A stretch of DNA of 64,000 nucleotides, from contig OY856414.1 in the NCBI GenBank assembly GCA_963693085.1, positions 263,218,001 through 263,282,000 on the forward strand, written 5' to 3'. The stretch is from Alisma plantago-aquatica (Eukaryota; Streptophyta; Magnoliopsida; Alismatales; Alismataceae). How positions within the stretch are numbered: position 1 is the first letter of the stretch; every line of letters begins with the position of its first letter. Below, one piece after another: positions 38,503 through 54,549 of this stretch. The translations under genes and the position numbers were made by a program. The notes beneath the pieces are model-generated. The model was not told the origin of the DNA, searched no databases, and saw nothing but the letters and a program-made list of their open reading frames with translations.

Positions 38503-38822
38503 CGGGATTATCTTTAATGCATGTGCAGGTAGCTACGGATTCCAGAAATAGTTATTTTTTTCTGTATTTTTTTACTTTACACGTGTATTACCTTCTGAAT
38601 ATTTACATTACATGCATATTAGTTACGGTTGTAACAGATGTACAGTTACATATCTATTCTAGAATTTTTAGTGTGTATTTTTCCCGTCTTCACCATCTTA
38701 GTTAATACTTACTTTTTTGACAACATACTTATTTTCTATTCAAATAATTATGTTTTTGATCAACTAGGTACTTTTTTATATGCACAAAAAGAGAAATCCT
38801 AGTTAGCCACACAGACAACAAT
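38503..38822 (-). mobile_element. Family A element, copy A4
   Basis: A reverse-orientation copy closest to A1 ('catgcaggtagctac'-like start at 38519, 'cattacatgcatattagtta' interior). Its 'tagttattttt' and 'gtacttttt' words are decayed complements of the family unit. Confidence 0.65.
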
Positions 38823-38854
38823 GTGTGTATACCTATATATACATATATATGTAC

Positions 38855-39264
38855 TAACAATGATCATGTGAGAAACATCTTGGTGAGAGCATGAGAGGCA
38901 TTTGAATAACTTTGTATAGTTATCAAATTTTCATTATCCAACCGTATGGATTGAAAATATACCTTATTGTGTACCTTCCTAGAAGATTTAATCATCATAG
39001 GACTTGTATTTCATGTACAACAAGAGAATAGTTTTTGACGCTAAATATTGAGTTTCAAGTAGACCATTGGATGTAAAATATGTATATTGTAATTATGTAC
39101 ATGTAGAAAATATTTGATTGTAATGATTTTTCCTGTGATGGTAAATGAAATGATGTTTTTCCCATTTGTAAGGTTGGATATTAAAAATAAATTATAGATT
39201 CATAGTTGTTTAAATTCCTCTCATGCTCTCACGATAGCATGTTTATCACTAGATCACTACCCTA
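38855..39264 (+). mobile_element. Family C element, copy C2
   Basis: The left end reads 'aatgatcatgtgagaaacat', then 'gtgagagcatgagaggcatt'; the right end 'ctcatgctctcacg' then 'atcactagatcactacccta'. Length and ends match C1. TA-rich on both sides. Confidence 0.75.
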
Positions 39265-39358
39265 TATATAGATATATATATACATATATACATACATACA
39301 TATATATATGGCATCCACCACGGGCGTGGGAGAGGGGGAGAGAAATATTTCTCTCTTA

Positions 39359-39390
<32 letters not shown>

Positions 39391-39393
<3 letters not shown>

Positions 39394-39740
39394 TAGAATA
39401 CATTCGAGTGTATCCAGAGCATAATATACTCAACAGTTTTTCATGATGAAATATTTTTTAATCTAATCTGTTGATCTTCTTAAACATCTTGTGAATAGCT
39501 CATATATAAAACTTGAGCCCATTTGAACATTTATAATTCATTTTATAAAGACCACGAAAATAATGCATTTTAAATTAGTTTCATGTGTTGATTTTGTTGC
39601 CCTCGGATGAGTGACTTATACTCATCTAAATGGGCTCAAAGTTTTTATGTAGCCTAATTATATTATGACAATGAAGATCAGTGACTTACATTTTGTAAAA
39701 AAATAATCTCAATATGCAAAGAACACTTGAGTGTACGTGA
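39391..39740 (+). mobile_element. Family B element, copy B2, ends eroded
   Basis: Starts 'gctagaatacattcgagtgt' after (TA)n and keeps the central hairpin region 'ggatgagtgacttatactcatc'. The right end stops at 'acacttgagtgtacgtg' without the GCCTGACT end. Confidence 0.7.
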
Positions 39741-39858
39741 TATTTGTGTGTGCGCGCATATCTGTTGGGAGGCATTGAATTAACAACCCGTGTGTGTCTT
39801 TAAGTGTGCATGTATGTATATATATATTTGTGTGTGCATGTGTATATGTGTGTGTATG

Positions 39859-40254
39859 ACAATGATCTAGTGAGAAACATATCTTGGTGAGAGCATGAGA
39901 GGCATTAGAATAACTTCTGAAAGTGATAAACTTTCACTATCCAACCATATGGATTGAAAATATACCCTATTATTTACCTTCCCATAAAGTTTCATCACCT
40001 GGGCTTTGTATTGCATGCATAACAGAGGAATACTTTTCAACGCTCAATGTTGACTTTCAGACTGACCGCTGGATCTAAAATATGTATATTGTACATATGG
40101 ACATGTAAAAAAAATCTGATTGCAATGGTTTTTTCTATGAAGGTAAATAAAATGATGTTCTTCCTATCCGTAAGGTTGGATATTAAAAATAATTTATAGA
40201 TTTATAGTTATTCAAATGTCTCTCATGCTCTCACCATAGTATGTTTCTCACTAG

Positions 40255-40260
<6 letters not shown>
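39859..40260 (+). mobile_element. Family C element, copy C3
   Basis: Starts 'aatgatctagtgagaaacat' and ends 'tttctcactagatcgat', running straight into (TA)n. Same terminal inverted repeats as C1 and C2. Confidence 0.75.

Positions 40261-40344
<84 letters not shown>
40261..40344. repeat. (TA)n(GA)n microsatellite
   Basis: About 60 bp (TA)n and 25 bp (GA)n, joining element C3 to element B3. Confidence 0.95.
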
Positions 40345-40346
<2 letters not shown>

Positions 40347-40763
40347 TCAGGCTAGAATAAACTCGAGTGTATTCAGAGCAAAATACACTTGAGTGTATTC
40401 GGAGCATAATACACTCAAATAGTTTTTCATGATGTAATATTTTTTTCAAAAATCTAGTCCGTTGATCTTCTTCTTAAACATCTTATGAATAGCTCATATG
40501 CAAAATTTGAGCACATTTGGACATTTATAGGTCGTGTTATAAAGACCGCAAAAATTATACATTTCAAATTAGTTTCCCACGTCAATTTTGTTGCCCTTGG
40601 ATGAGTGACTTACACTCATCCAAATGGGTTCAAAATTTGTATGTAGCCTAGTTATAGTATGACGGTGAAGATCAATGGTTTTCATTTTGTAAAAAATATT
40701 CTTGATATGCAAACACACTTGAGTGTATTCGTGTAATCTTTACACTTGAGTGTATTCTAGCCT

Positions 40764-40767
<4 letters not shown>
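40345..40767 (+). mobile_element. Family B element, copy B3 (complete)
   Basis: About 423 bp. It starts GTCAGGCTAGAATA after (GA)n and ends 'gtgtattctagcctgact' before (TA)n, giving terminal inverted repeats of about 25 bp. The central hairpin is present ('ttggatgagtgacttacact' and on). Non-coding. Confidence 0.85.
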
Positions 40768-40831
<64 letters not shown>

Positions 40832-40850
40832 ATACACACACACATATATA
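40768..40850. repeat. (TA)n microsatellite
   Basis: About 55 bp (TA)n then (CA)n and TA, joining B3 to A5. Confidence 0.95.
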
Positions 40851-41190
40851 TGGGGATTTATTCGCTGCCCGTACGGGTAGCCTGATTTTTCGCTACCCAC
40901 ACATCCAAAAGTATAATTATATGGTACACAAAAGTAACTCTAAGATCAAAAGAGTAAATGTATTGATAAAAAAAGTAACAATGTGACTAAAAAAGTAACT
41001 GCGTAGAAAATATACATTTAGTAAATATATGGACGTATTTTTTTATTTTGGTGGGGCAAATGATATTTTTTGATGAATTTTTTTGGGGAGCTAGATAAAA
41101 TGCTCCTCTACAATTGCAAAAATAAAAGATAAAAAAAGTGACAGGAAGGATGTGCAGGTAGCTACCCGCACGGGTATTAAAGATGAACCA
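40851..41190 (+). mobile_element. Family A element, copy A5
   Basis: Left end 'gcccgtacgggtagcctg', right end 'ggtagctacccgcacgggta'. Units of 'aaaaagtaact' recur about every 20 bp. A TATATATATA tract of 10 bp separates it from A6 in the same orientation. Confidence 0.85.
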
Positions 41191-41200
41191 TATATATATA

Positions 41201-42217
<1,017 letters not shown>

Positions 42218-42588
42218 CGAGTGTATTCAGAGCAGAATACACTCAAATAGTTTTTCATGATGTAATATTTTTTTCAAAAATCTAATCCGTTGATATTCTT
42301 AAACATCTTATGAATAGCTCATATACAAAATTTAAGCACATTTGAACATTTATAGATCATGTTATAAAGATCATAAAAATTATGCATTTCAAACTAGTTT
42401 CACGTGTCGATTTTGTTGCCCTTAGATGAGTGACTTATACTCATCCAATATGGCTCAAAATTTACATGTATCTTAGTTATAGTATGATAGTGAAGATCAA
42501 TGGTTTACACTTTGCATTAAATGGTCATGATATGCAAACACACTTGACTGTATTCATGCAATCTGTACACTCAAGTGTATTCTAGCCT

Positions 42589-42592
<4 letters not shown>
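42218..42592 (+). mobile_element. Family B element, copy B5
   Basis: Joined to B4 with no microsatellite between, sharing 'cctgactcgagtgtattcag' at the junction. The right end 'gtgtattctagcctgact' is complete and enters (TA)n. Confidence 0.8.

Positions 42593-42650
<58 letters not shown>
42593..42650. repeat. (TA)n(GA)n microsatellite
   Basis: About 38 bp (TA)n then 20 bp (GA)n between B5 and B6. Confidence 0.95.

Positions 42651-43494
<844 letters not shown>

Positions 43495-43532
<38 letters not shown>
43495..43532. repeat. (TA)n microsatellite
   Basis: About 19 TA units closing the cluster of A, B and C elements. Confidence 0.95.
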
Positions 43533-43535
<3 letters not shown>

Positions 43536-44957
43536 CACCTGATTTAGTTATAAGCAGTTGTTATACTCAATATGCCCATGAAATTTAAGAACAGGCATGC
43601 ACGCGTTCCTTTAAAAATCTGATATTCATTAAGAGCTTCATTTAGTTATAAACAGTCATAAAACTTGGCACACCCTCAAAATTTAGGGCTTATGCTTTCT
43701 GTACTATGGGGTCGGGCTCTGTTGAGCTTAGGACTTGATTGCAGGGCAAAGTTCACTATTTTTTTTCTTTTTGTTGTTTCTCAAGAGTTTACGAAGGTCA
43801 ATGTTTTTCCCTAGAACAATCTGAGGCACTTGGGGCGTTCAAGTAGAAGCATCTAGCATGGGCATCAGTGGTCCTCGTTTTGAAATTTAGAGGGTATGGA
43901 TGACCATTGGAAAGGCTTCTCTAGGAGGTATCTAATGGCATCGTCTAGACCATTTAGGGCAAAACTAGAGTTTCCGTATGAAGCTGGTTATAGTTACAGG
44001 TTTGAAGATACACAAGCAACACCCCCGTATGTATGCTTCCCAATGCTTACCCAAAAGAAAACTGCAACCAGTCAGCTTACTGTCTGAAAAGTAGTGCCTA
44101 CTGAGCATTTGCATGTGCTCACGATTGCTGTCTTAAAATTTCCTAATTCAGCCGCCATGCTACATCAAATGGCACTGAGGAGAAAGATACCGGTTTTTCC
44201 ACAGTAAAATTCTATTTTCCGGTCATGTTTTCTGCTTTCTTGATTCTCTAACGATATTTTTTTTGGAAATAACTTCCTCTTGGTTGTTCAACCACTCAAA
44301 GGAACTGACATGACCACAAAAATTAACCTAAACAAACAGGGAGAACATTCCACGTAACGTGTTAGATCTTTTGGACTAACGATTGAGCTGAGTTGCAATT
44401 GGCGGAAGGAATAACAGCAATGGCCCTTTATTCCGAAATCTTAAACTAAATGCATTTGATAATAACAAATGGGCGTCTTTGGATCACAATGAAATTAGTT
44501 GTTCCTCTCCTAAAAGGAGCTTTTTCTTACACTATAATATTATGGGCAATCCTCAAAGCAAGAAGGAAGTGTTTAGGATCCTTCTTTCAGAGAAACACTA
44601 AACAATATAGATATGCATTGTATCTCTGGATATATAATGTGTGAGAATCTGCGTCGTCACCAGAAGACACCACTACCAATCGTGTGACTCCCAACTCTTG
44701 ATGAGATGATACCGTACTTTTTAATGGGAGAAGACTGCCAACAGCCATACATTCCTCGCAAAACGAAACCCTGGGACATGCCTAACGGGCCATTTAGCAG
44801 CATGCACCCTGTTTTCTAAAAGCCAGCAAAGAAACTGCACTGAGAAAATGGTGGCCAGTTTTGCAATGCATCAGGAACCTTAAACATACTGTAAAGTGAT
44901 ACACCAGCACCGGTGTACGTACATACTCCGACAGAGCAAGGCCTACTTACAAAAATC
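43533..44957 (+). other. Upstream region of the MADS gene
   Basis: I see no coding or known repeat. It separates the TA-rich element cluster from the core promoter and is the likely place for distal regulatory sites. I could not identify a clear CArG box. Confidence 0.35.
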
Positions 44958-45025
44958 CGCAAATGTTATGGACCACAGATGCATACTTTCTACTTCGCAA
45001 ACGTAATGGACCACAGATGCATACT
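44958..45025 (+). promoter_or_regulatory. Two direct copies of a 30-bp promoter motif
   Basis: 44958-44987 and 44996-45025 share 'atggaccacagatgcatact' exactly (two or three changes in the first ten bases), with a 38-bp period. They end about 45 bp before the TATA box. The role is unknown; the position suggests a duplicated upstream element. Confidence 0.45.
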
Positions 45026-45068
45026 TGCTTTGTACCGTCGTTTGTTCTCCCTCCCTTGTGAAATCGAG

Positions 45069-45075
45069 TATAAAT
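45069..45075 (+). promoter_or_regulatory. TATA box of the MADS gene
   Basis: TATAAAT at 45069-45075, about 160 bp before the start codon, implying transcription start near 45100 and a leader of about 130 nt. It is the best TATA match in the region. Confidence 0.6.
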
Positions 45076-45231
45076 CACCTCTGCTCTTTGGAAACCAACT
45101 CTCTTCAACACAACAGGCAATAACTATTCTAGCGTTGGCTTAAACAGCCACTGCAACAACCTCGAAGCTAGTTTAAACTAGTGGGAGGTTGTTTGCTTAA
45201 GATCAGCCAATCTAACTGAAACTGAAACAGC

Positions 45232-47673
<2,442 letters not shown>

Positions 47674-48332
47674 TGTGTCCTATGGGAGGGCATCGGTGTG
47701 CAAAAAGCTTTGCCCCTCCACCTGCTTCCAGCTTTGATCTGTATCATCGTTCATATCTGGAATTTGTCTTTCCATTTACAGCTGTTGTTCTGATGGCATA
47801 TTTGTGAGTGTCATGCATGAAGTCATTAACTTGACAAGTTTTCATCATTATTTGTTCACGAAGGAGAATGATTTTGTTCATATCCATGATAAAGTAATAG
47901 GTGACAACAAAAAGGATAGGAATCCTAGGAAACATGAAATGTGTCCTGAATAGTTTTCACTCAAGTATTCTACAGACCGGAAAACCTTAGAAATTGTTTA
48001 ATTTTTGACAAAATGTCAAATGGAATTTCACTCACGGAGCTTTGGACACCCAATGATTCAAATTTCTAAGGCAAGTAAATGTAAAGATAATGATAGATTT
48101 ATGCAACTGATGCAAAACTAGAGGATGACAAGTAGGAATAAGCTAATAAAACACGGATCTACAGTGAATAAATGCACAAGAGGAGACTGAAGTGGAAAAG
48201 AGAAAAATTATAGTTGGTTATAACTAGCGTTTACAGGAAACAGGGTGCATATTAAGATGAAATAGGTGAAAGGGCTGATTAATGAGTGCAGATTACTCTT
48301 TTTGTATTTCTTAAATAAAAATAAACAGTGAT
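47674..48332 (+). other. 3' flank of the MADS gene
   Basis: It contains the 3' untranslated region. I cannot fix the cleavage site; an AATAAA word lies near 48166. No other coding is supported. Confidence 0.4.
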
Positions 48333-48440
48333 AATGTTTGGAAAAACAGAAATTTACCACAAGAAAATTCTGAGGATCAAAATGTTTGGAAAAACAGAAA
48401 TTTACCACAAGAAAATTCTGAGGATCAAAATGTTTGGAAG
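48333..48440. repeat. 48-bp tandem duplication
   Basis: Two identical copies (starts 48333 and 48381) and a short third start at 48429 of a unit containing 'tgtttggaaaaacagaaatt'. Exact identity points to a recent duplication. Confidence 0.9.
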
Positions 48441-49240
48441 CTGGGAGCCTGATGCCCTTAACTGAAAGCCATTCTAGGATACGTAAAATATTAAGAAATA
48501 AGAACCTGCTATATCTGTCGTTCCGTTGCCAATTCAGCAGATCTAGTTTTTAGGAGGCCTCATAGCCATCAAAGTCTCCGAAAGCTTTTATAGGAACAGT
48601 CCTTGGATAATGGCGATGAACTTACTGCAAAATCAACCTCAAATTTGATTCCAAATCCTCCAGAATGATCTTATAAACACTGTCTTCTTTGTTAACACTG
48701 TCTGGTAAAGCGACTGTTTCGGTTGCCGGTATGTATTGCCAATTTTTCACACCGAAATTCGTCATGGTGGAAATCTGGGATGGAAAGTGTATGTTCAGGG
48801 CTCTCAATGCAAAAAATATAACAGGAAGACCTGCAGCCAGCAATTTTGGGTCTGGCACAGCATTTTTCTTTGTTTCTGACTACCAGGAAGCAGGACTCAC
48901 TGCCCTGTCACTGGGAAACATGTTGCCAAATGCTACACTAGACTTAACCCTTTTATTAGTCCGCTTGCGAGTTTCCTCATGAATTTGCAAGTTCTGTGAC
49001 TTCTGTCACATCCATGTTAATAAATTATTTTCACGTAGGAAACAGCTAAAAAGTCTCAAGAGGTAATAGATCTCATTTCCTTTTCTTCAAACATTTTGAA
49101 AAAGCACTTCTTTTGACCTGCAATCTAGACACCAGTTATCCCAGACAGAACTAATAATCTACCCATGACTTGGTTTACGAGTATGAGTAAAAGTCCTAGT
49201 GATTGGTCAAGTTTTAAGACCAAAGCTCCCTCAATATAAA
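48441..49240 (-). other. Region with an unassigned open frame
   Basis: On the minus strand 48858-48622 encodes 78 residues (ALRALNIHFPSQIS, KIILEDLESNLRLILQ), with further open sequence upstream to about 49000 broken by one stop. The composition is not low-complexity, but I recognise no family. It may be an eroded exon or chance. Confidence 0.2.
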
Positions 49241-49248
49241 CCTGGAAC

Positions 49249-49766
49249 TAGGGGTGAGCAAATCTCGGTCCAGACCGCAAAACCGGACCGGACCGCTCAA
49301 TTTGGTCCGGTTCGGTCCGGTCCATTTCAACTTCGGTCCGGTCCGCGGTCCAATAAATTCGATAAATTCGGTCTTCGGTCCGGTCTGGTCCAAAACCGGT
49401 CCGGTCCGGTCCGGTCCGGACCGCAGACTAACTTTTATATAAAATCCATATATATTTGAAGGTGTATTCTATAATAACTACAAATAAAGTACATATATAA
49501 GTACTACTAGTATAAATGTTTGATACTAAAGTTATATAATTGTTAGAAGTGACTAAGATTATCAACTTTGTATAATTAAATAAGTTGTAAAACATCTAAA
49601 AAAGGCTGATTGCGGTCCAAACGGTCCGGTCCGGTCCGGTCCGCGGTCAAAACGGTCCGGTCCCGGTCCGGTCCGACCACCAAACGGTCCGGTCAACGGT
49701 CCAAAAATTATTGATTTTCGGTCCTCGGTCCGGTCCGGTCCGGTTTTGGACCGATGCTCACCCCTA
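49249..49766. mobile_element. hAT-type MITE with 8-bp target duplication
   Basis: Terminal inverted repeats TAGGGGTGAGCA (49249-49260) and TGCTCACCCCTA (49755-49766) are exact. The 8-bp duplication CCTGGAAC flanks both sides (49241-49248, 49767-49774). The element is 518 bp, rich in GGTCCGGTCCGG repeats near both ends in opposite orientation, with an AT-rich centre. No transposase. An 8-bp duplication and short inverted repeats fit the hAT superfamily. Confidence 0.9.
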
Positions 49767-49935
49767 CCTGGAACAGGCTCCAAGTCAAGGAAAATGTAAT
49801 GTCATTGTGTATTCCATCAAACCTGTTCAAGAGGAAGTAATTCTTATATTTCTAATGAGGTATTTTTTTCTCCTATATATATGTATGCTGAGAAAGAACA
49901 GAAGATTTCCCAAATCTTTCATATTGAAGTGAGCT

Positions 49936-50172
49936 TGTAGAGATTACTTCAGGCTGGAGATACCGCTTGTGTCCACACCAGTGATCACGATGCCATCCAC
50001 ATATACAGCAAGGAGAATATGTCCTTTTGAGTAACGAGAAGAGAATAGTGAGTGATTTGTAGTAGATGTTTGAATACCCTACTTCTCAAAGATTGTGCTT
50101 AGCTTATTGAACCAGGCTCTCAAAGATTGCTTACGGCCGTACAAGGAACGTTGAAGATGGAGACCTTCAGAG
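49936..50172 (-). pseudogene. Old copia element, RT fragment left of the solo LTR
   Basis: The minus strand encodes LQRSLYGRKQSLRAWFNKLS and ILLAVYVDGIVITG, the middle of a copia reverse transcriptase, where the consensus palm box is YVDD. It continues the frame interrupted at 55440 by the solo LTR. RNase H is missing to the left, so the element is 3'-truncated. Confidence 0.75.
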
Positions 50173-51068
50173 ATACTTGTTGACTCAAGGTCTAAAGTGA
50201 CTAAATACTTGTTTTGATAATGACTAACCATTCTACTTATTTGTGTCTAATTCTTCTACTTGAGTGATTTTAGATTAGGTATAGACACACTCCAAATGCC
50301 TAAAGTTGTGCATCTTAACTTGGAGAAAAGCATGTCAAAATCAATACAAGTGTACTTTTGTGGAAAAGACTCTATATCGATTAGAATCATGTTACAAATC
50401 ACTTGTAATGATTGTATGACTTGTAATTAAGTTTAGAAAAAATCAAGAGCACTTAAAACAAATATTTAAGCATTTTAATAGCAATTTCCAAAATTCATCA
50501 CAGGACTTTTGTCGGCCGAGTTTCATCTAAGATAAACTCGACCGACACCCTTGATGGATCTTGGGAACTACCACGGTCGGCCGAGTTTCCCCAAGACAAA
50601 CTCGATCGACACTCATGCACAGACAAATCAATTTTAAGCCATCGGTCAAGTTTCATCTAGGATAAACTCGACTGACAACTCAAAATTGATTTTTCGCATA
50701 GTGCCATTGGTCGAGTTTCCCAAAAATAAACCCGATCAACAACACTATACGGAATGTGCAAAAAAAAGTGTTTCTAACCGTTGGAGTGCACTCGAAAAAA
50801 TATCCGTTGTAACACCCCAAATGATTAGAATTTGTCTCTAAGTGCTTCTACCGACTAGGAGGCATCCTCAACCATAAATAGGACCCCTTAGGCTTCATCC
50901 CATGTGTGACAGAGTCAGGAATTGCAGAAAGCTCAGGGTTGTACAACGTGTGCACCCTCATATATATATATTACTGAGACAATTACAGAGAGGTCCATAT
51001 ATAAAGGAAAATAACAAAACAAATAACATGCTATGTAAAACATGAAATATATAATGTAACACTCCCCC

Positions 51069-54000
51069 TCAAGTTGGAGCATAGATGTCAATCATGCCCA
51101 ACTTGTCCAGCAGCGTGCAGAACTGTTTCTTCGCCAAGAGCTTGGTGAAGATATCAGCAGCTTGGTCTTCAGATCTTGTGAATGGAGTGCATATCTTGCC
51201 AGCAAGAATAGATTCTCTGATGAAGTGGCAGTCAACTTCAATATGTTTGGTGCGCTCATGATAGACAGGATTATTTGCAATAAAGATGGCAGCTCTGTTA
51301 TCATAATGCATAGGAATGGCCGATGAAGATTCAATCCCAAATTCTTTCAGAAGAGAACGCACCCACAGCAACTCACAAGCAGTATGAGCCATGGCCCTGT
51401 ACTCAGCCTCAGCACTAGATCTGGCCACGACATTCTGTTTCTTGCTTCTCCAAGTGACAAGATTGCCCCCTACAAAGGTACAGTAGCCAGAAGTAGATTT
51501 TCTATCAACTTTGCTGCCTGCATAATCAGAATCAGAATACCCTTCAAGAACACAGTGCCCATTCTTTTTATAATGAAGTCCCTTGCCAGGCGATTTTTTT
51601 AAGTATCTCAAGACTTGGCAAGCAGTATCCCAGTGGCACTGTCTGGGTTTGTCGAGGTATCTGCTAAGAAGACCCACTGCAGTAGCAATATCAGGACGAG
51701 TAACAGTTAAATAGATTAATTTACCAATCAACCTCTTGAATTTTTTATGATCAGTAAACATAGCAGAGGAATCATCATCCCAATTGACATTGGGATCAAG
51801 AGGAGTATCTGCAGGTCTTGCTCCAAGCATACCAGTCTCCTGCAGAATATCAAGAACATATTTTCTCTGTGAAAGAACCAAGGCATTAGAGTTTCTAGAG
51901 ACCTCTATGCCAAGAAAGTACCGAAGTCTGCCTAGATCTTTGGTAGCAAAATGCTTGCCCAAATGATCTTTGGTAGCCTGAATACCAAGAGTATCGCTGC
52001 CAGAAATAATAATGTCATCAACATACACAATCAGAACAGTAATCCCTGCTGAAGTCGTTTTTGTAAAAATAGAATGGTCAACTTATGACCTCAGAAAGCC
52101 AAAATCAATCATGATCTTGCTTAACTTATCAAACCAGGCATGAGGACTCTGTTTGAGTCCATAGATAGACTTCTTAAGTCGGCATACTTTATGAGACTCC
52201 CCCTGAGCAACAAACCCAGGAGGTTGCTCCATATACACCTCTTCCTGTAAATCACCATACAGAAAAGCATTTTTCACATCAAGCTGCAAGAGAGGCCAGT
52301 TTAGATTCACAGCAACAGATAAAAGAATTCTGACAGAGTTAAGACGAGCAACAGGAGAAAAAGTCTCAAAATAATCAATGCCATATGTCTGAGTATAGCC
52401 CTTGGCAACAAGCCTTGCCTTCAACCTTTCAACTGTACCATCAGGTTGATATTTGACAGCATATACCCACCTACAGCCTACAGGCTTACACTGAGGAGGT
52501 GGATCCACCAGCTCCCAAGTGTCTCTGTCAGTGAGAGCAATCATCTCTTCATGCATAGCAGATGTCCAAGCTGGACTTTTCAAGGCATCCTGAACATTCT
52601 TAGGGACAGCCACAGCAGATAAAGCAGATACAAAATTACTTGAATGAGTATGAAGATGAGCAGTAGACACACACTAAGCAATGCTATGAGAAGTGCAAGA
52701 ACGAGTACCCTTACGGAGTGCAATAGGTATGTCAAGATCAGAATGTACCTCAGGTGCAGCAGAACCTTCTGGAGGAGAAGATTGGTTGTCTTGGGGGGGG
52801 GGGGGGGGGGGGGGGGGGGGTACTTGTGTGGAAGGTGCTTTATTCCTGCGTTGATAAACAATAAGAGGGTCTTGCTTTGCAGTAATCTCAGTATCAGTGC
52901 GGTCAGGCATACAGTCAGAAATAACAGGTAAAGGAGGAGCCAGAATGTCTGTCTGCAAACTATCTCCTGCTGAAGAATAATACGGTATCTTCAAAAAAGA
53001 CAACATCACTACTGGTAAACCACTTCCGAGTGTTGGGATTATAACATCTGTAACCCTTTTGAGTTCGAGAATAGCCCAAAAAAATGCATTTAGCAGCGCG
53101 AGGAGATAGCTTATCAGAAGAGGGTCCAAGCAATCGAACAAAGCAGGTACACCCAAAAATTCTAGGAGGCACAGGAAACAAGGAGATGTCAGGGTGCAAA
53201 ACCTGGATGGGAATCTTATTTCCAATAACAGACGATGGCATCCTATTAATCAGAAAATATGCAGTCAAGATAGCTTCAGGCCAATAAGAGCGGGGCACAT
53301 GAGAATGCATCATTATCGTCCTGGTAACTTCTAATAAGTGTCTATTCTTTCGCTCAGCAACACCATTTTGTTGTGGGGTATATGCACACGAAATTTGGTG
53401 AATTGTACCCACAGATTTACAAAATACAGCCACATCTTGCTTAACAAACTCTAAAGCATTATCAGTGCGAAAAGTTTTAATAGGCAAGCCAAACTACGTC
53501 TTTATTTCAGCAAAAAAATATTTAATAGTAGACAGCACCTCGGACCTACTTTTTAACAGAAACAACCAAGTAGTCCTCAAAAAATCATCAATAAAAAGAA
53601 TGAAATACTTGTAACCAGACAAGCTTGGTACATGGCATGGACCCCATACATCAGAGTGGACTAAATCAAAAATATTTTTACTGCTCACAGTACTACGTCT
53701 AGGGTACACAGTACGAGTTTGTTTCCCTAGCTGACACGAATCACAATGAAAATGACAACTGCCAATATCAGGAACTAAACTCCACAGCTTCTCTGACGAG
53801 GGATGGCCCAGCCTGTAGTGCCACTGGAGAGCAGAAACAGAAGCAGATAATGCAGATATCACAGCAGCTTTCTATGATCTAGGTAACTGGTCCAAGTAAA
53901 AGAGTCCATCAGCACCTTCATACCCCCCACCAATCTTCGTCCTCGTGCGAAGGTCCTGAAAAACGCATGAACCAGGAACAAATGTCAGGCTACAATTTAA

Positions 54001-54549
54001 ACCCCGTAAAATTTTGCTGACAGATAATAAGTTAAGAGGAAATTTGGGCACATATAAGGCAGATTTTAGGCCAAAATGAGAAACAATATCACCAACTCCA
54101 AGAACCGATGACTTGGAGCCATCAGCAAGCATAACAGAAGAATGTCGGCCAGGTGCAGATATGTGTTTAAACAAAGATGTATTTCCAAAAATATGTGCAG
54201 ATGCACCAGAATCTATCACCCATTTGGTATTACCAGAAGTAGAAGGTGAGGAGGAGCACAGGAAGGCAGTATCATAACCGGAAAAGGCAACATGTGCTCC
54301 ACTAGTAGATGCAGCAGTAGAAGATCCAGCACGTTCAAGAAGAAGACGCTCCACCTCTGCACGAATGTAGTCTGTGGTAGCCCCCGCAGGCTCTGGTGCA
54401 GGTGTCTGAGTACCACCCTCAGACGCAATAGATAAGGAATCTGCCGCAGCATTGGCCCACGCCGGCTTACCATACTTTTCCCAACATTTTTCTTCAATAT
54501 GGTTAGACCGGCCACAGAAAGTACACAGGCGCTGTCCTTGCTGATACCA
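51069..54549 (-). pseudogene. Copia pol: protease, integrase, RT, RNase H; five breaks
   Basis: The order on the minus strand is a CCHC knuckle CTFCGRSNHIEEKC (about 54525-54484), protease WVIDSGASAHIFG (about 54220), pre-integrase HYRLGHPSSEKL and CDSCQLGK (53820-53725), integrase core HSDVWGP, RTDNALEF and QQNGVAERKNRHLLE (53680-53330), RT (VGCRWVYAVKYQPDGTVERL, LDVKNAFLYGDL, YVDDIIISGSD at about 52030-51998), and RNase H (GYSDSDYAGSKVDRKSTSGY, SSAEAEYRA, TKHIEVDCHF) ending at TGA 51069. Breaks are in-frame TAG at 53872, 53494 and 52674, TAA at 52083, and a frameshift near 52975. Catalytic motifs are otherwise intact, so the loss is recent. Confidence 0.92.
52793..52820. repeat. Homopolymer of 28 G inside pol
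   Basis: 28 consecutive G on the + strand, encoding nine prolines in the variable linker between integrase and RT on the minus strand. The length keeps the frame, but such runs are error-prone in sequencing. Confidence 0.9.

Noticed and set aside
49199..49459. Open frame with Arg-Ser-Gly-Pro repeats
   Set aside because: Produced by the GGTCC repeats inside the hAT-type MITE; the opposite strand shows the same kind of frame.
52674..53225. A separate 183-residue proline-rich gene
   Set aside because: It is the integrase-RT linker of the small copia element in its own frame, running across the G homopolymer.
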